DNA of 14,723 nt. It comes from CAZKGE01 sp964541695. Its GTDB lineage: Bacteria; Bacillota; Clostridia; Christensenellales; CAG-138. The DNA lies in contig CAZIRB010000057.1 in the NCBI GenBank assembly GCA_964541695.1, forward strand, positions 1 to 14,723, given 5' to 3'. A program made the translations under genes and the position numbers. Below, piece by piece: positions 6,052 to 11,659 of the stretch (position 1 is the stretch's first letter; the number at the start of each line of letters is the position of its first letter). A model generated the notes under the pieces. It saw nothing but the letters and a program-made list of their open reading frames with translations, was not told the DNA's origin and made no database searches.

Positions 6052-6909
6052 ATGTACGCACTGAAGAAACATTTGCTCCTCGCCGCGCTTGCAACGCTCC
6101 TTGTCCTGTCCGGGGCGCGCGCGGCAAAGGCCGACTCCGCCGGCACAATCACGGCCGACGGCGTCAATTTCCGCTCCCGCGCCTCGACAAGCGGCGCAGT
6201 CCTGGACGTACTGTACAAGGGCGACGCCGTGACCGTGCTCGGCACGAGCGGCAACTGGTACAAGGTCAAGTTTGAGGGCACAAACGGGTATGTATTCAAG
6301 TCCTACGTCAGCGTGGCCGCCCCGGCCCCGTCCAACCCCAACCTGCTCAAGCGCGGCAGCACCGGCTCCGCGGTCAAGCAGCTGCAGCAGAACCTGATCC
6401 TGCTGAGCTACCTGGGCGGCGGCGCGGACGGCATCTACGGCGCAAAGACCGAGGCCGCCGTCCGCCAGTACCAGACCCGGAACAGCCTGACCGTCGACGG
6501 CAAGGCCGGGACCCAGACCCAGAGCAAGGTCGGCGCCGAGACGGCGCTCGTCAACACGGTCGTCGCGACCGCCAAGCAGTATTTGGGCACCGATTACGTA
6601 TACGGCGGCAGCACGCCCGAGACAGGCTTCGACTGCTCCGGACTCGTGCAGTACGCGCATCTTGCGGCCGGCCTGACCACGCCGCGCGTCAGTTACGAAC
6701 AGGCCGCCGCCGGCGTCAAGGTGCCCAAGAGCCAGCTGCGCATAGGCGACGTGGTCTGCTTCAACTCCCCCGTCTCGCACGTGGGCATCTATCTCGGCGG
6801 CGGGAAATTCATCCACGCGCCCAAGACCGGCGACGTCGTCAAGATCACAAGCGTGTCCGCCATGAACCTCACCGGCATACGGAGATATACCGGCAAGCTG
6901 GCGTATTAA
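6052..6909 (+). CDS. Secreted SH3b / PG-binding / NlpC-P60 cell-wall hydrolase
   Basis: 285 residues with a strong AAAGGAGGT site upstream. Signal peptide 1-27 (cut after A-K-A). SH3b domain about 28-88 (GVNFRSRAS, SGNWYKVKF, NGYVFKSYVS). Short Pro-rich hinge. PG-binding-1 domain about 97-162 (S-A-V-K-Q-L-Q-Q, DGIYGAKTEAAVRQYQ, V-D-G-K-A-G). NlpC/P60 peptidase about 166-285 with catalytic Cys195 in FDCSG, His243 in SHVGIYLG and a third His255 in F-I-H-A-P. By family it cleaves peptide stems of peptidoglycan, usually the D-Glu to diamino acid bond. The N-terminal half and upstream region are paralogous to the Cys-rich gene just before it, so the pair arose by tandem duplication followed by domain gain or loss. 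Other than the catalytic Cys there is only Cys236. Confidence 0.95.
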   Translation: MYALKKHLLLAALATLLVLSGARAAKADSAGTITADGVNFRSRASTSGAVLDVLYKGDAVTVLGTSGNWYKVKFEGTNGYVFKSYVSVAAPAPSNPNLLKRGSTGSAVKQLQQNLILLSYLGGGADGIYGAKTEAAVRQYQTRNSLTVDGKAGTQTQSKVGAETALVNTVVATAKQYLGTDYVYGGSTPETGFDCSGLVQYAHLAAGLTTPRVSYEQAAAGVKVPKSQLRIGDVVCFNSPVSHVGIYLGGGKFIHAPKTGDVVKITSVSAMNLTGIRRYTGKLAY

Positions 6910-6939
6910 GGGAGTGTGGGGGACGAATAGGGACTAGGG
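6910..6939 (+). other. G-quadruplex-forming motif after the NlpC/P60 stop codon
   Basis: Four G tracts (6910-6912, 6918-6922, 6930-6932, 6937-6939) separated by loops of 5, 7 and 4 nt satisfy the usual G3+N1-7 rule. It begins at the base after the stop codon, on the coding strand, so it would also form in mRNA. Confidence 0.35.
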
Positions 6940-6978
6940 TACGATGCGGGGCTCTGCCCCGCACGGGATTTTGGCGTA

Positions 6979-7038
6979 GGGGCGCCGCCCCTGCACCCCG
7001 CCAAAGGCCGAAGGCCCTTGGAACCCAAATAGCCGGAC
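6979..7038 (+). repeat. Modular palindromic repeat, unit 2
   Basis: GGGGC-GCC-GCCCC hairpin, then TGCACCCCGCCAAAGG, a second small palindrome (GGCC-GAA-GGCC) and CTTGGAACCCAAATAGCCGG. The tail AAATAGCCG recurs in the unit at 11478-11542, over 4 kb away. Confidence 0.65.
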
Positions 7039-7077
7039 GCAAGCCTGCGCGCTTGAAAAAGGGTTAGGATACGATGA

Positions 7078-7132
7078 GGGGCGCCGCCCCTGCAACCCCG
7101 CCAAAGGGACACGTCCCTTTGGAATCCCGGCG
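7078..7132 (+). repeat. Modular palindromic repeat, unit 3
   Basis: Same order as 6979-7038: GGGGC-GCC-GCCCC, TGCAACCCCGCC, AAAGGGACACGTCCCTTT palindrome, GGAATCCC. Both this unit and the hairpin at 6945-6963 are preceded by TAGGRTACGATG, showing that the repeated segment extends left. Confidence 0.65.
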
Positions 7133-7148
7133 AAAAAATGACGAACAG

Positions 7149-7205
7149 TTTGGGTTTCCAAAGGGCCTTCGGCCCTTTGGCGGGAGTTTGAGGGCGGAGC
7201 CCTCA
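7149..7205 (-). repeat. Modular palindromic repeat, unit 4 (inverted)
   Basis: Reads as the reverse complement of units 2 and 3: TTTGGGTTTCC, AAAGGGCCTTCGGCCCTTT, GGCGGG, then TGAGGGC-GGA-GCCCTCA. It faces unit 3 across about 16 bp. A truncated copy (CCCTTTGGAAACCCG) follows at 7223-7237. Confidence 0.6.
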
Positions 7206-7282
7206 TATTCAAAAAGCCATCTCCCTTTGGAAACCCGACAAAAAAGACCCGCGGAAAATGCTTCAGCTTTTTCCTGTCTTTT

Positions 7283-7307
7283 GCTTCTTTTCTTCAAGAA
7301 AAGAAGC
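7283..7307. repeat. 25-bp perfect palindrome, copy 1
   Basis: A 12-nt arm GCTTCTTTTCTT, one central base (C), then its exact reverse complement. The same palindrome with central A is at 11423-11447. Flanking AAAAGAYASGAAAA-like sequence is on opposite sides, so the two copies lie in opposite orientation. Confidence 0.65.
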
Positions 7308-7459
7308 GGGTGTTTGAGAGGGCCAGAGCCGAGCGCCGCCTGTGGCGGATGAAGCGAGGCGCAGGCCCAGTGAGCAAGGAAGCGGAAGGCAGCGGCTTTA
7401 GCCGCAACGCACCGCGACCATTGCGAACTGTGGGGAGCCCTCATCATAATAAACTCCAC

Positions 7460-7487
7460 AAAAAGCGCGGCGCAATTTGCGCCGCGC
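7460..7487 (-). terminator. Terminator of the nitroreductase operon
   Basis: 10-bp perfect GC-rich stem GCGCGGCGCA (7465-7474) with TGCGCCGCGC (7478-7487), 3-nt loop. Five A at 7460-7464 form the U tract on the minus strand. It lies 37 nt beyond the nitroreductase stop. Confidence 0.8.
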
Positions 7488-7523
7488 CGTTCCATATTCC
7501 CGTTTTCCGCGCCCCGTTCCTTT

Positions 7524-8063
7524 TTACTCGATGATCTCGGACATCTCAGAAAGCGTCTTGCGCTTTTTCGTCCGCAGCGCGTCCGTTTTGGCGTAGCCGG
7601 CGGCGAGCACGAGCCGCACGCGGCGCGACTTGCCGAGGGACAGCAGCTCGCGGATCCTGCCCTCGTTGAGCCAGCCGAGTATGCAGGTCGACAGCCCCTG
7701 CTCGGCGGCGGCGTAACAGAACTGCGAAACGGCCAGGCCGATGTCGACCGACGCAAAGTCCTGCCTGCCGAACCGCGAACCGACTTTTTCGGAGAGCGAC
7801 GCGTCCTGCTCGACGACGACGACGAGCGCGGGACAGTCGTTTACGAAGCGGTTCATGTTGAGCTCCTGCACGGTGGGGCGGAGCTTTTCCAAGAGGTCCG
7901 CGTTCGTCACGGCGATAAACCGCCAAGGCTGGCTGTTGCAGGCCGACGGCGCGAGCCGCGCGGCCTCGAGGCACTTTGTGAGCTTCTCCTTCTCGACGGG
8001 CCGCGCCGCGTCGAAGTCGCGGCAGCTCTCCCGCCGCGCGATCAAATCGAAATAATCGCCCAT
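7524..8063 (-). CDS. Nitroreductase-family FMN oxidoreductase
   Basis: 179 residues. The N-terminus has the family pattern L-I-A-R-R-E-S-C-R-D-F, where basic residues contact FMN, then A-A-R-L-A-P-S-A-C-N-S-Q-P-W-R-F (about 34-49), the nitroreductase 'APS..N.QPW' motif. Later D-I-G-L-A-V-S-Q-F-C-Y-A-A-A-E-Q-G-L-S-T and G-W-L-N-E are the usual C-terminal FMN-side elements. Such enzymes are dimeric, cytoplasmic and NAD(P)H-dependent; the natural substrate cannot be told. AAAGGAGA lies about 10 nt before ATG. Last gene of a minus unit after fRMsr and mntP (103-bp gap, possibly spanned by a small frame at 8042-8167), followed by a clear terminator. The context suggests a redox-stress role. Confidence 0.9.
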   Translation of the reverse strand: MGDYFDLIARRESCRDFDAARPVEKEKLTKCLEAARLAPSACNSQPWRFIAVTNADLLEKLRPTVQELNMNRFVNDCPALVVVVEQDASLSEKVGSRFGRQDFASVDIGLAVSQFCYAAAEQGLSTCILGWLNEGRIRELLSLGKSRRVRLVLAAGYAKTDALRTKKRKTLSEMSEIIE

Positions 8064-8167
8064 TTAACCAACTTCTCCTTTCCGAACCGGTCCCGAGCCG
8101 CGGCAGGTCCGCCGCGCCATTCAAACTTTGCGCGCACTCCTTCCCCGGCCTGCGCGAGGCGCTCCAT
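8042..8167 (-). CDS. Possible 41-residue coupled small ORF between mntP and the nitroreductase gene
   Basis: ATG at 8167 overlaps the mntP stop (TAATG). The frame runs 41 codons through the 103-bp intergenic gap and stops at TGA inside the nitroreductase gene, overlapping its start by 22 bp. The product would begin MERLAQAGEGVRAKFEW and is basic, soluble and unlike any family I know. No strong ribosome-binding site of its own, so it would depend on coupling to mntP. It could be a real small protein, a device coupling translation of the flanking genes, or chance in GC-rich DNA. Confidence 0.25.
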   Translation of the reverse strand: MERLAQAGEGVRAKFEWRGGPAAARDRFGKEKLVKWAIISI

Positions 8168-8736
8168 TACCCGAGAATACCCAGATGCTCCAACAGGATC
8201 TTGACGCCGAGCAGGCACAGGATCAGCCCGCCGGCGATCTCCGCGCGCTTTTTATAGCGTACGCCGAAGCGGTGCCCGATGCCGACGCCGAGCACCGAGA
8301 GGCTGAACGTCGTGACCCCGATGAGCAGCGCCGCGGGCAGGATCGGCACGGTCAGAAACGCGAACGAGATGCCGACCGCCAGCGCGTCGATGCTCGTCGC
8401 CACGGCGAGCATCAGCAGCTCCTTAATGTCCAGCCCGGCGCCGCAGTCCTCCGCGTCGTTGCCGCCGCGCAGCGCCTCGACGATCATCTTGCCGCCGATG
8501 AACAGCAGGAGCGCCAGCACGATCCAGTGGTCGTATTCCGAAATCAGGTGCTCGAACTGGATGCCGAGCAGCCAGCCGATCACAGGCATGAGCGCCTGGA
8601 ACCCGCCGAAGAACAGGCCCACGATCAGCGCGTGCCGCCGGTCCAGCACAGGGCTTTTCAACCCCCTGCACAGGGAAACGGCAAACGCGTCGGCCGAGAG
8701 GCCGACGGCGATCAAAAACAGCTCGATAAAACCCAT
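8167..8736 (-). CDS. mntP: Manganese efflux pump MntP
   Basis: 189 residues, six hydrophobic segments, the size of MntP (formerly DUF204). It exports Mn(II) across the cytoplasmic membrane. The two family motifs are present: S-A-D-A-F-A-V-S at 14-21 (Asp16) and T-S-I-D-A-L-A-V-G at 114-122 (Asp117); these acidic residues are needed for transport in the studied E. coli protein. F-I-G-G-K-M-I-V-E-A-L lies between the two halves. The start is 6 nt after the stop of the fRMsr gene and has only a weak ribosome-binding site, so translation is probably coupled. No yybP-ykoY manganese riboswitch is seen: the operon start has no leader at all. Pairing with methionine sulfoxide repair and a nitroreductase fits metal and oxidative stress. 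Confidence 0.93.
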   Translation of the reverse strand: MGFIELFLIAVGLSADAFAVSLCRGLKSPVLDRRHALIVGLFFGGFQALMPVIGWLLGIQFEHLISEYDHWIVLALLLFIGGKMIVEALRGGNDAEDCGAGLDIKELLMLAVATSIDALAVGISFAFLTVPILPAALLIGVTTFSLSVLGVGIGHRFGVRYKKRAEIAGGLILCLLGVKILLEHLGILG

Positions 8737-8742
8737 GTCCGG

Positions 8743-9204
8743 CTACTCGGCCTCTTTCCAGAAGAGCGTCTGCACATACTCCGCGATCATCTCGAGCCCC
8801 ATCGCGTCCGGCAGCGCGAGCCTGCCGCGCGTTTTGCTGTCCACGTCGAGCACGCCGATGGGCGCGCCGGCTTCGTCGCGCAGCGGCACGACGATCTCGG
8901 ACTGCGAGGCCGCGTCGCACGCGATATGCCCCGGGAACGCGTGCACATCCGGCACGAGATAGGTCCTGTTATGCAGCACGGCCGTGCCGCACACGCCCTG
9001 CCCTTTTTTGATGCGCACGCAGGCGACCTTCCCGCAGAACGGACCCAGGATCAGCTCGTCGCCGCGCAAAAGATAGAACCCCGCCCAGTTGATGTCCGGC
9101 ACGTATTCCATCAGGAGCGCCGCGGCATTTGCCATGTTGGCCACGACGCCGGCGTCCTTGTCCGTGACCGCGCGGATCGCCACGAGAATCTCTTCATATT
9201 GCAT
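8743..9204 (-). CDS. msrC: Free methionine-(R)-sulfoxide reductase (GAF-domain fRMsr)
   Basis: 153 residues, a single GAF domain, cytoplasmic. It reduces free L-methionine-(R)-sulfoxide using thioredoxin-type reductant. The motif N-W-A-G-F-Y-L (39-45), LGPFCGKVACVRI (53-65), G-V-C-G-T-A (70-75) and V-P-D-V-H-A-F-P-G-H-I-A-C-D (84-97) are diagnostic. Cys62, Cys72 and Cys96 have the same spacing (10 and 24) as the three redox Cys of the E. coli enzyme (84, 94, 118), so the protein should be active. The N-terminus is about 20 residues shorter than the E. coli protein: an in-frame TAG lies five codons upstream, so ATG at 9204 is the earliest possible start. There is no ribosome-binding site, and the -10 hexamer ends 6 nt before the ATG, suggesting a leaderless transcript. 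Confidence 0.93.
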   Translation of the reverse strand: MQYEEILVAIRAVTDKDAGVVANMANAAALLMEYVPDINWAGFYLLRGDELILGPFCGKVACVRIKKGQGVCGTAVLHNRTYLVPDVHAFPGHIACDAASQSEIVVPLRDEAGAPIGVLDVDSKTRGRLALPDAMGLEMIAEYVQTLFWKEAE

Positions 9205-9210
9205 GCAACG

Positions 9211-9240
9211 AGTATACTAAATCCGGATTGACAATTGCAA
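9211..9240 (-). promoter_or_regulatory. Promoter of the fRMsr-mntP operon, leaderless
   Basis: On the minus strand: -35 TTGCAA (9235-9240, 4 of 6), 18-nt spacer, -10 TATACT (9211-9216, 5 of 6). Six bases separate the -10 from the start codon, so transcription would begin at or within a base or two of the ATG. Confidence 0.5.
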
Positions 9241-9258
9241 GTGGGATTGTGGCATGCT
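9228..9258 (+). promoter_or_regulatory. Possible promoter of the AI-2E transporter gene
   Basis: A perfect -35 TTGACA (9228-9233) is followed after 19 nt by CATGCT (9253-9258), a weak -10 with a long spacer. It overlaps the divergent fRMsr promoter, so the two polymerases would compete for the same about 45 bp. Confidence 0.4.
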
Positions 9259-9292
9259 AAAGTATGATTTGAATAGGAAAGGATGGCGAAAT

Positions 9293-10474
9293 ATGGACGC
9301 GGAAAAACAGAAGCGGTTTTTGATCGGCTTTCTTTATTTGCTTGTCGTGATCGGCATCGCCGTCGTCTTCTGCCGCGTCGCGCTGCCCGTGATCTGGCCG
9401 TTTTTCGTGGCGTTCCTCGTCGCGCTCCTGCTCAAGCCCGCCATCCGCTTTTTGCGCGAGAAATGCCGCATTCAAAAGAACGTCGCGGGCGTCGTGACCG
9501 TGCTGCTGTTCTACGCCGTCGTCGGCCTCGTCATCGCGTTTGCCAGCGTCAAGGTGTTCGCCATGGTCAAGGACTTCGTGCTCTCGCTGCCCGCGCTCTA
9601 CGGCCGGGTCATCGAGCCGTTTCTCGTCCGCGTGTTCGCGGGGCTGGAGACGTTCACCGAGAAGCTCGACCCCGCCGCGGCCGCCGCCTACGGCTCCACG
9701 CTCGCGCACGTCTCGGCCGAGGTCGAGACGCTCGTTACGAACCTCTCCAAAAAACTGCTCGGCTCGGTCGGCAACACCGCGCTCTCGGTGCCCGGCGGGC
9801 TGCTGAACACGCTGATCATGGTGATCGCGACGCTGTTCATCGCGGTCGACTGGTTCGAGATCAAGGCGTTCGTGCTGCGGCAGGCGCCGGAGAAGACCAA
9901 GACGCTGCTGCACGAGATCCGCCACCATCTCGGCATGACGCTCGGCCGGTACATAAAATCATACGCTGTGATCCTGCTCATCACGTTCATCGAGCTCTCG
10001 GTCGGCCTGTCGATCGTCGGCATTCCGCGCGCGGTCGGCGTGGCCGCGATCGTCTCCGTGTTCGATATACTGCCCGTCGTCGGCAGCGGCACCGTGCTGC
10101 TGCCGTGGACCATCGGGTGCCTCATCACCGGCGATTACGTGCGCGCGCTCGGCCTGGCCATCGTGTACGTCGTGATCGTCGTGGTCCGCAACATCATCGA
10201 GCCCAAGATCATCGGCGACAAGGTCGGCCTGCACCCGATCGTGACGCTGATGGCCATGGTCTTGGGTACCTACGTGTTCGGGCCCATCGGCCTGCTCGGC
10301 CTGCCCGTCACGCTCGCGCTCATCAAGAGCCTGAACGACCAGGGCGTGGTCCACCTGTATCAGAACGCGCCGCCGGACTACGAAAAGGGCGGCGGCGACG
10401 AGGACGACGAACCGAAAAAGCCCGCCGAGCCTGCGCCGGAGACCGAAATGGCCCGCGAGGCCGAGGCGGAGTAG
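9293..10474 (+). CDS. AI-2E family transporter (PF01594-type permease)
   Basis: 393 residues, polytopic membrane protein with an N-terminal pair of helices (about 8-44), a third (58-82), an amphipathic periplasmic middle, and a C-terminal cluster of four or five helices. The C-terminal half carries V-G-I-P-R-A-V-G-V-A-A-I-V, F-D-I-L-P-V-V-G-S-G and N-I-I-E-P-K-I-I-G-D-K-V-G-L-H-P, the clearest signature of this family. Members have been linked to autoinducer-2 export, sodium/proton exchange or small-molecule efflux; substrate here is open. The last ~35 residues are soluble, very acidic and Pro-rich (GGGDEDDEPKKPAEPAPE). ATG at 9293 is preferred over 9254 because AGGAAAGGA stands 9 nt upstream and the 9254 extension is non-hydrophobic. 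Followed after 10 nt by the phosphodiesterase gene. Confidence 0.9.
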   Translation: MDAEKQKRFLIGFLYLLVVIGIAVVFCRVALPVIWPFFVAFLVALLLKPAIRFLREKCRIQKNVAGVVTVLLFYAVVGLVIAFASVKVFAMVKDFVLSLPALYGRVIEPFLVRVFAGLETFTEKLDPAAAAAYGSTLAHVSAEVETLVTNLSKKLLGSVGNTALSVPGGLLNTLIMVIATLFIAVDWFEIKAFVLRQAPEKTKTLLHEIRHHLGMTLGRYIKSYAVILLITFIELSVGLSIVGIPRAVGVAAIVSVFDILPVVGSGTVLLPWTIGCLITGDYVRALGLAIVYVVIVVVRNIIEPKIIGDKVGLHPIVTLMAMVLGTYVFGPIGLLGLPVTLALIKSLNDQGVVHLYQNAPPDYEKGGGDEDDEPKKPAEPAPETEMAREAEAE

Positions 10475-10484
10475 AGGGACCGGT

Positions 10485-11213
10485 ATGGTCAAGGTATTCG
10501 GGCACCGCGGCTTCTCCGCGGCCTATCCGGAAAACACGATGCTCGCGTTTGAACAGGCGCTCGCCGCGGGCTGCGACGGCGTCGAGTTCGACGTGCAGCT
10601 CACGCGCGACGGTGTGCCCGTCATCATCCACGACGAGACGCTGCTGCGCACGGCCGGCGATCCCGCCGCCGTCCGCGACCTTTCGTACGCCGAGCTTGCC
10701 CGCCGCGACGTTTCGTATCGGTTTTCGGGGCAATGCCCCGCGCAGCGCGTGCCTGCGCTTGCGGACTACTTCGATCTTATCGGGAAAACGGACTTCATTA
10801 CGAACATCGAGCTCAAGACCGCCGTCGTCGAGTACGACGGCATCGAACAGCTCGTGACCGGCATGGTGCGCGACCGGAAGCTCGCCGATCGCGTGATCCT
10901 CTCCTCGTTCAACCACTACACGCTTTTGCGCTGCAAGGCGCTCGCGCCCGAGATTCGCTGCGGCATCCTCTACGAGTGCCGCATCGCCGAGCCGCAGGAC
11001 TACGCCAGGCGCCTCGGCATGGAGTACCTGCACCCGTGCGAGCTGTTCGTAACCGACGCGGAGCTCGCCAAATACGTCCGCGCGGGCGTGCCCGTCAGCC
11101 CCTGGACCGTCGACGACCCGGAGCGCATGCGGTATTTCCTGGGTAGAAGCGGGGTCTACGCGCTCATGACGAACCGCCCCGACGTCGCGCTGCGCGTGCG
11201 GGAAGGGATGTAG
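10485..11213 (+). CDS. Glycerophosphodiester phosphodiesterase
   Basis: 242 residues, no signal peptide, so cytoplasmic. Hydrolyses glycerophosphodiesters to glycerol-3-phosphate and an alcohol. GDPD motifs: G-H-R-G at 6-9, P-E-N-T at 15-18, E34-x-D36 in G-V-E-F-D-V-Q (metal ligands), R-D-G-V-P-V-I-I-H-D at 41-50 (catalytic His49), N-I-E-L-K in the middle strand, and V-S-P-W-T-V-D-D near the C-terminus. All expected catalytic and metal residues (His7, Glu34, Asp36, His49, Glu of NIELK) are present. Length is typical of the bacterial UgpQ-like group. Ribosome-binding site AGAGGGA about 5 nt before ATG; 10-nt gap from the transporter, so co-transcribed. Ends just before a G-rich tract and a strong terminator. 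Confidence 0.95.
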   Translation: MVKVFGHRGFSAAYPENTMLAFEQALAAGCDGVEFDVQLTRDGVPVIIHDETLLRTAGDPAAVRDLSYAELARRDVSYRFSGQCPAQRVPALADYFDLIGKTDFITNIELKTAVVEYDGIEQLVTGMVRDRKLADRVILSSFNHYTLLRCKALAPEIRCGILYECRIAEPQDYARRLGMEYLHPCELFVTDAELAKYVRAGVPVSPWTVDDPERMRYFLGRSGVYALMTNRPDVALRVREGM

Positions 11214-11217
11214 GAGC

Positions 11218-11251
11218 GGGAACGGGGACGGGGATTGGGATTGGGATCGGG
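11218..11251 (+). other. G-quadruplex-forming tract in the 3' UTR of the phosphodiesterase gene
   Basis: Six runs of 3-4 G separated by AAC, AC, ATT, ATT and ATC: loops of 2-3 nt only, a strong canonical quadruplex pattern with near-tandem GGGATT spacing. It starts 4 nt after the stop codon and ends 7 nt before the terminator stem, on the transcribed-message strand. Confidence 0.5.
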
Positions 11252-11258
11252 AATTGAA

Positions 11259-11288
11259 GGCCGCGGGCAAAGCCCGCGGCCTTTTTTT
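11259..11288 (+). terminator. Rho-independent terminator of the AI-2E transporter / phosphodiesterase operon
   Basis: Perfect 10-bp stem GGCCGCGGGC (11259-11268) and GCCCGCGGCC (11272-11281), AAA loop, then seven T (11282-11288). Confidence 0.92.
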
Positions 11289-11289
11289 C

Positions 11290-11344
11290 GCAGGGGCTTT
11301 GCCCCTGCACCCCACCAAGGGCCTGAGGCCCTTGGAACCCGCAG
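11290..11344 (+). repeat. Modular palindromic repeat, unit 6
   Basis: GCAGGGGC-TTT-GCCCCTGC, ACCCCACC, AAGGGCCTGAGGCCCTT palindrome, GGAACCC. Same module order as the units at 6979 and 7078; the loop and inner palindrome differ but pairing is kept. Confidence 0.65.
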
Positions 11345-11422
11345 TAAAACCCGAAGAGCGATTTGGGTTTCGGAGAGAGGGCTAAAGGCTCTTTTTTGCG
11401 GGGACTCCATCCCCGCATCCCT

Positions 11423-11447
11423 GCTTCTTTTCTTAAAGAAAAGAAGC
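11423..11447. repeat. 25-bp perfect palindrome, copy 2
   Basis: Identical to 7283-7307 except for the central base (A instead of C, still symmetrical about that base). Followed by AAAAGATACGAAAA. Confidence 0.65.
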
Positions 11448-11477
11448 AAAAGATACGAAAACTGGAACGGGCTTTTT

Positions 11478-11542
11478 GCGGGGACGCCGTCCCCGCTCCC
11501 CTGCCAAAGGGACACGTCCCTTTGGAAACCCAAATAGCCGTC
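11478..11542 (+). repeat. Modular palindromic repeat, unit 7
   Basis: GCGGGGAC-GCC-GTCCCCGC, TCCCCTGCC, AAAGGGACACGTCCCTTT (identical to the inner palindrome at 7078-7132), GGAAACCCAAATAGCCG, whose tail matches the unit at 6979-7038. Confidence 0.65.
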
Positions 11543-11570
11543 CACGATGTAAGCTTGCTCCCTGCAGAAT

Positions 11571-11625
11571 GGGTTCCAAGGGCCTCCGGCCCTTGGCGGG
11601 GTTTCAGGGGCGGCGCCCCCTGAAC
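11571..11625 (-). repeat. Modular palindromic repeat, unit 8 (inverted)
   Basis: Reverse-orientation unit: GGGTTCC, AAGGGCCTCCGGCCCTT, GGCGGGG, then TTCAGGGG...CCCCTGAA. Together with the preceding direct unit it reproduces the direct/inverted arrangement of cluster 1. Confidence 0.6.
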
Positions 11626-11659
11626 GTCCCCTTCGTCGGGGCACTCCTCCCGCTCACGC

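Larger units (their letters stand above)
6940..7523. other. Gene-free region 1: modular palindromic repeats and structured DNA
   Basis: No supported gene. From left to right it holds a perfect 8-bp hairpin (TGCGGGGC/GCCCCGCA, 6945-6963), two direct repeat units (6979-7038, 7078-7132), one inverted unit (7149-7205), a truncated unit (7223-7237), a 25-bp palindrome (7283-7307), a stretch with several possible stems (7316-7458) and the nitroreductase terminator (7460-7487). Short frames through it have biased, repeat-derived sequence and no recognisable protein. Confidence 0.7.

Noticed and set aside
5485..6816. Minus-strand frame of 443 codons
   Set aside because: Runs antisense through two wall-protein genes and their promoter; no recognisable protein.
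6940..7352. CRISPR-like or coding interpretation of the repeated segment
   Set aside because: Units are internally palindromic, vary in length and orientation and have no unique spacers of constant size; short frames through them only translate the repeats.
9283..10857. Plus-strand frame of 524 codons
   Set aside because: Arg-rich shift-frame shadow of the AI-2E transporter and phosphodiesterase genes.
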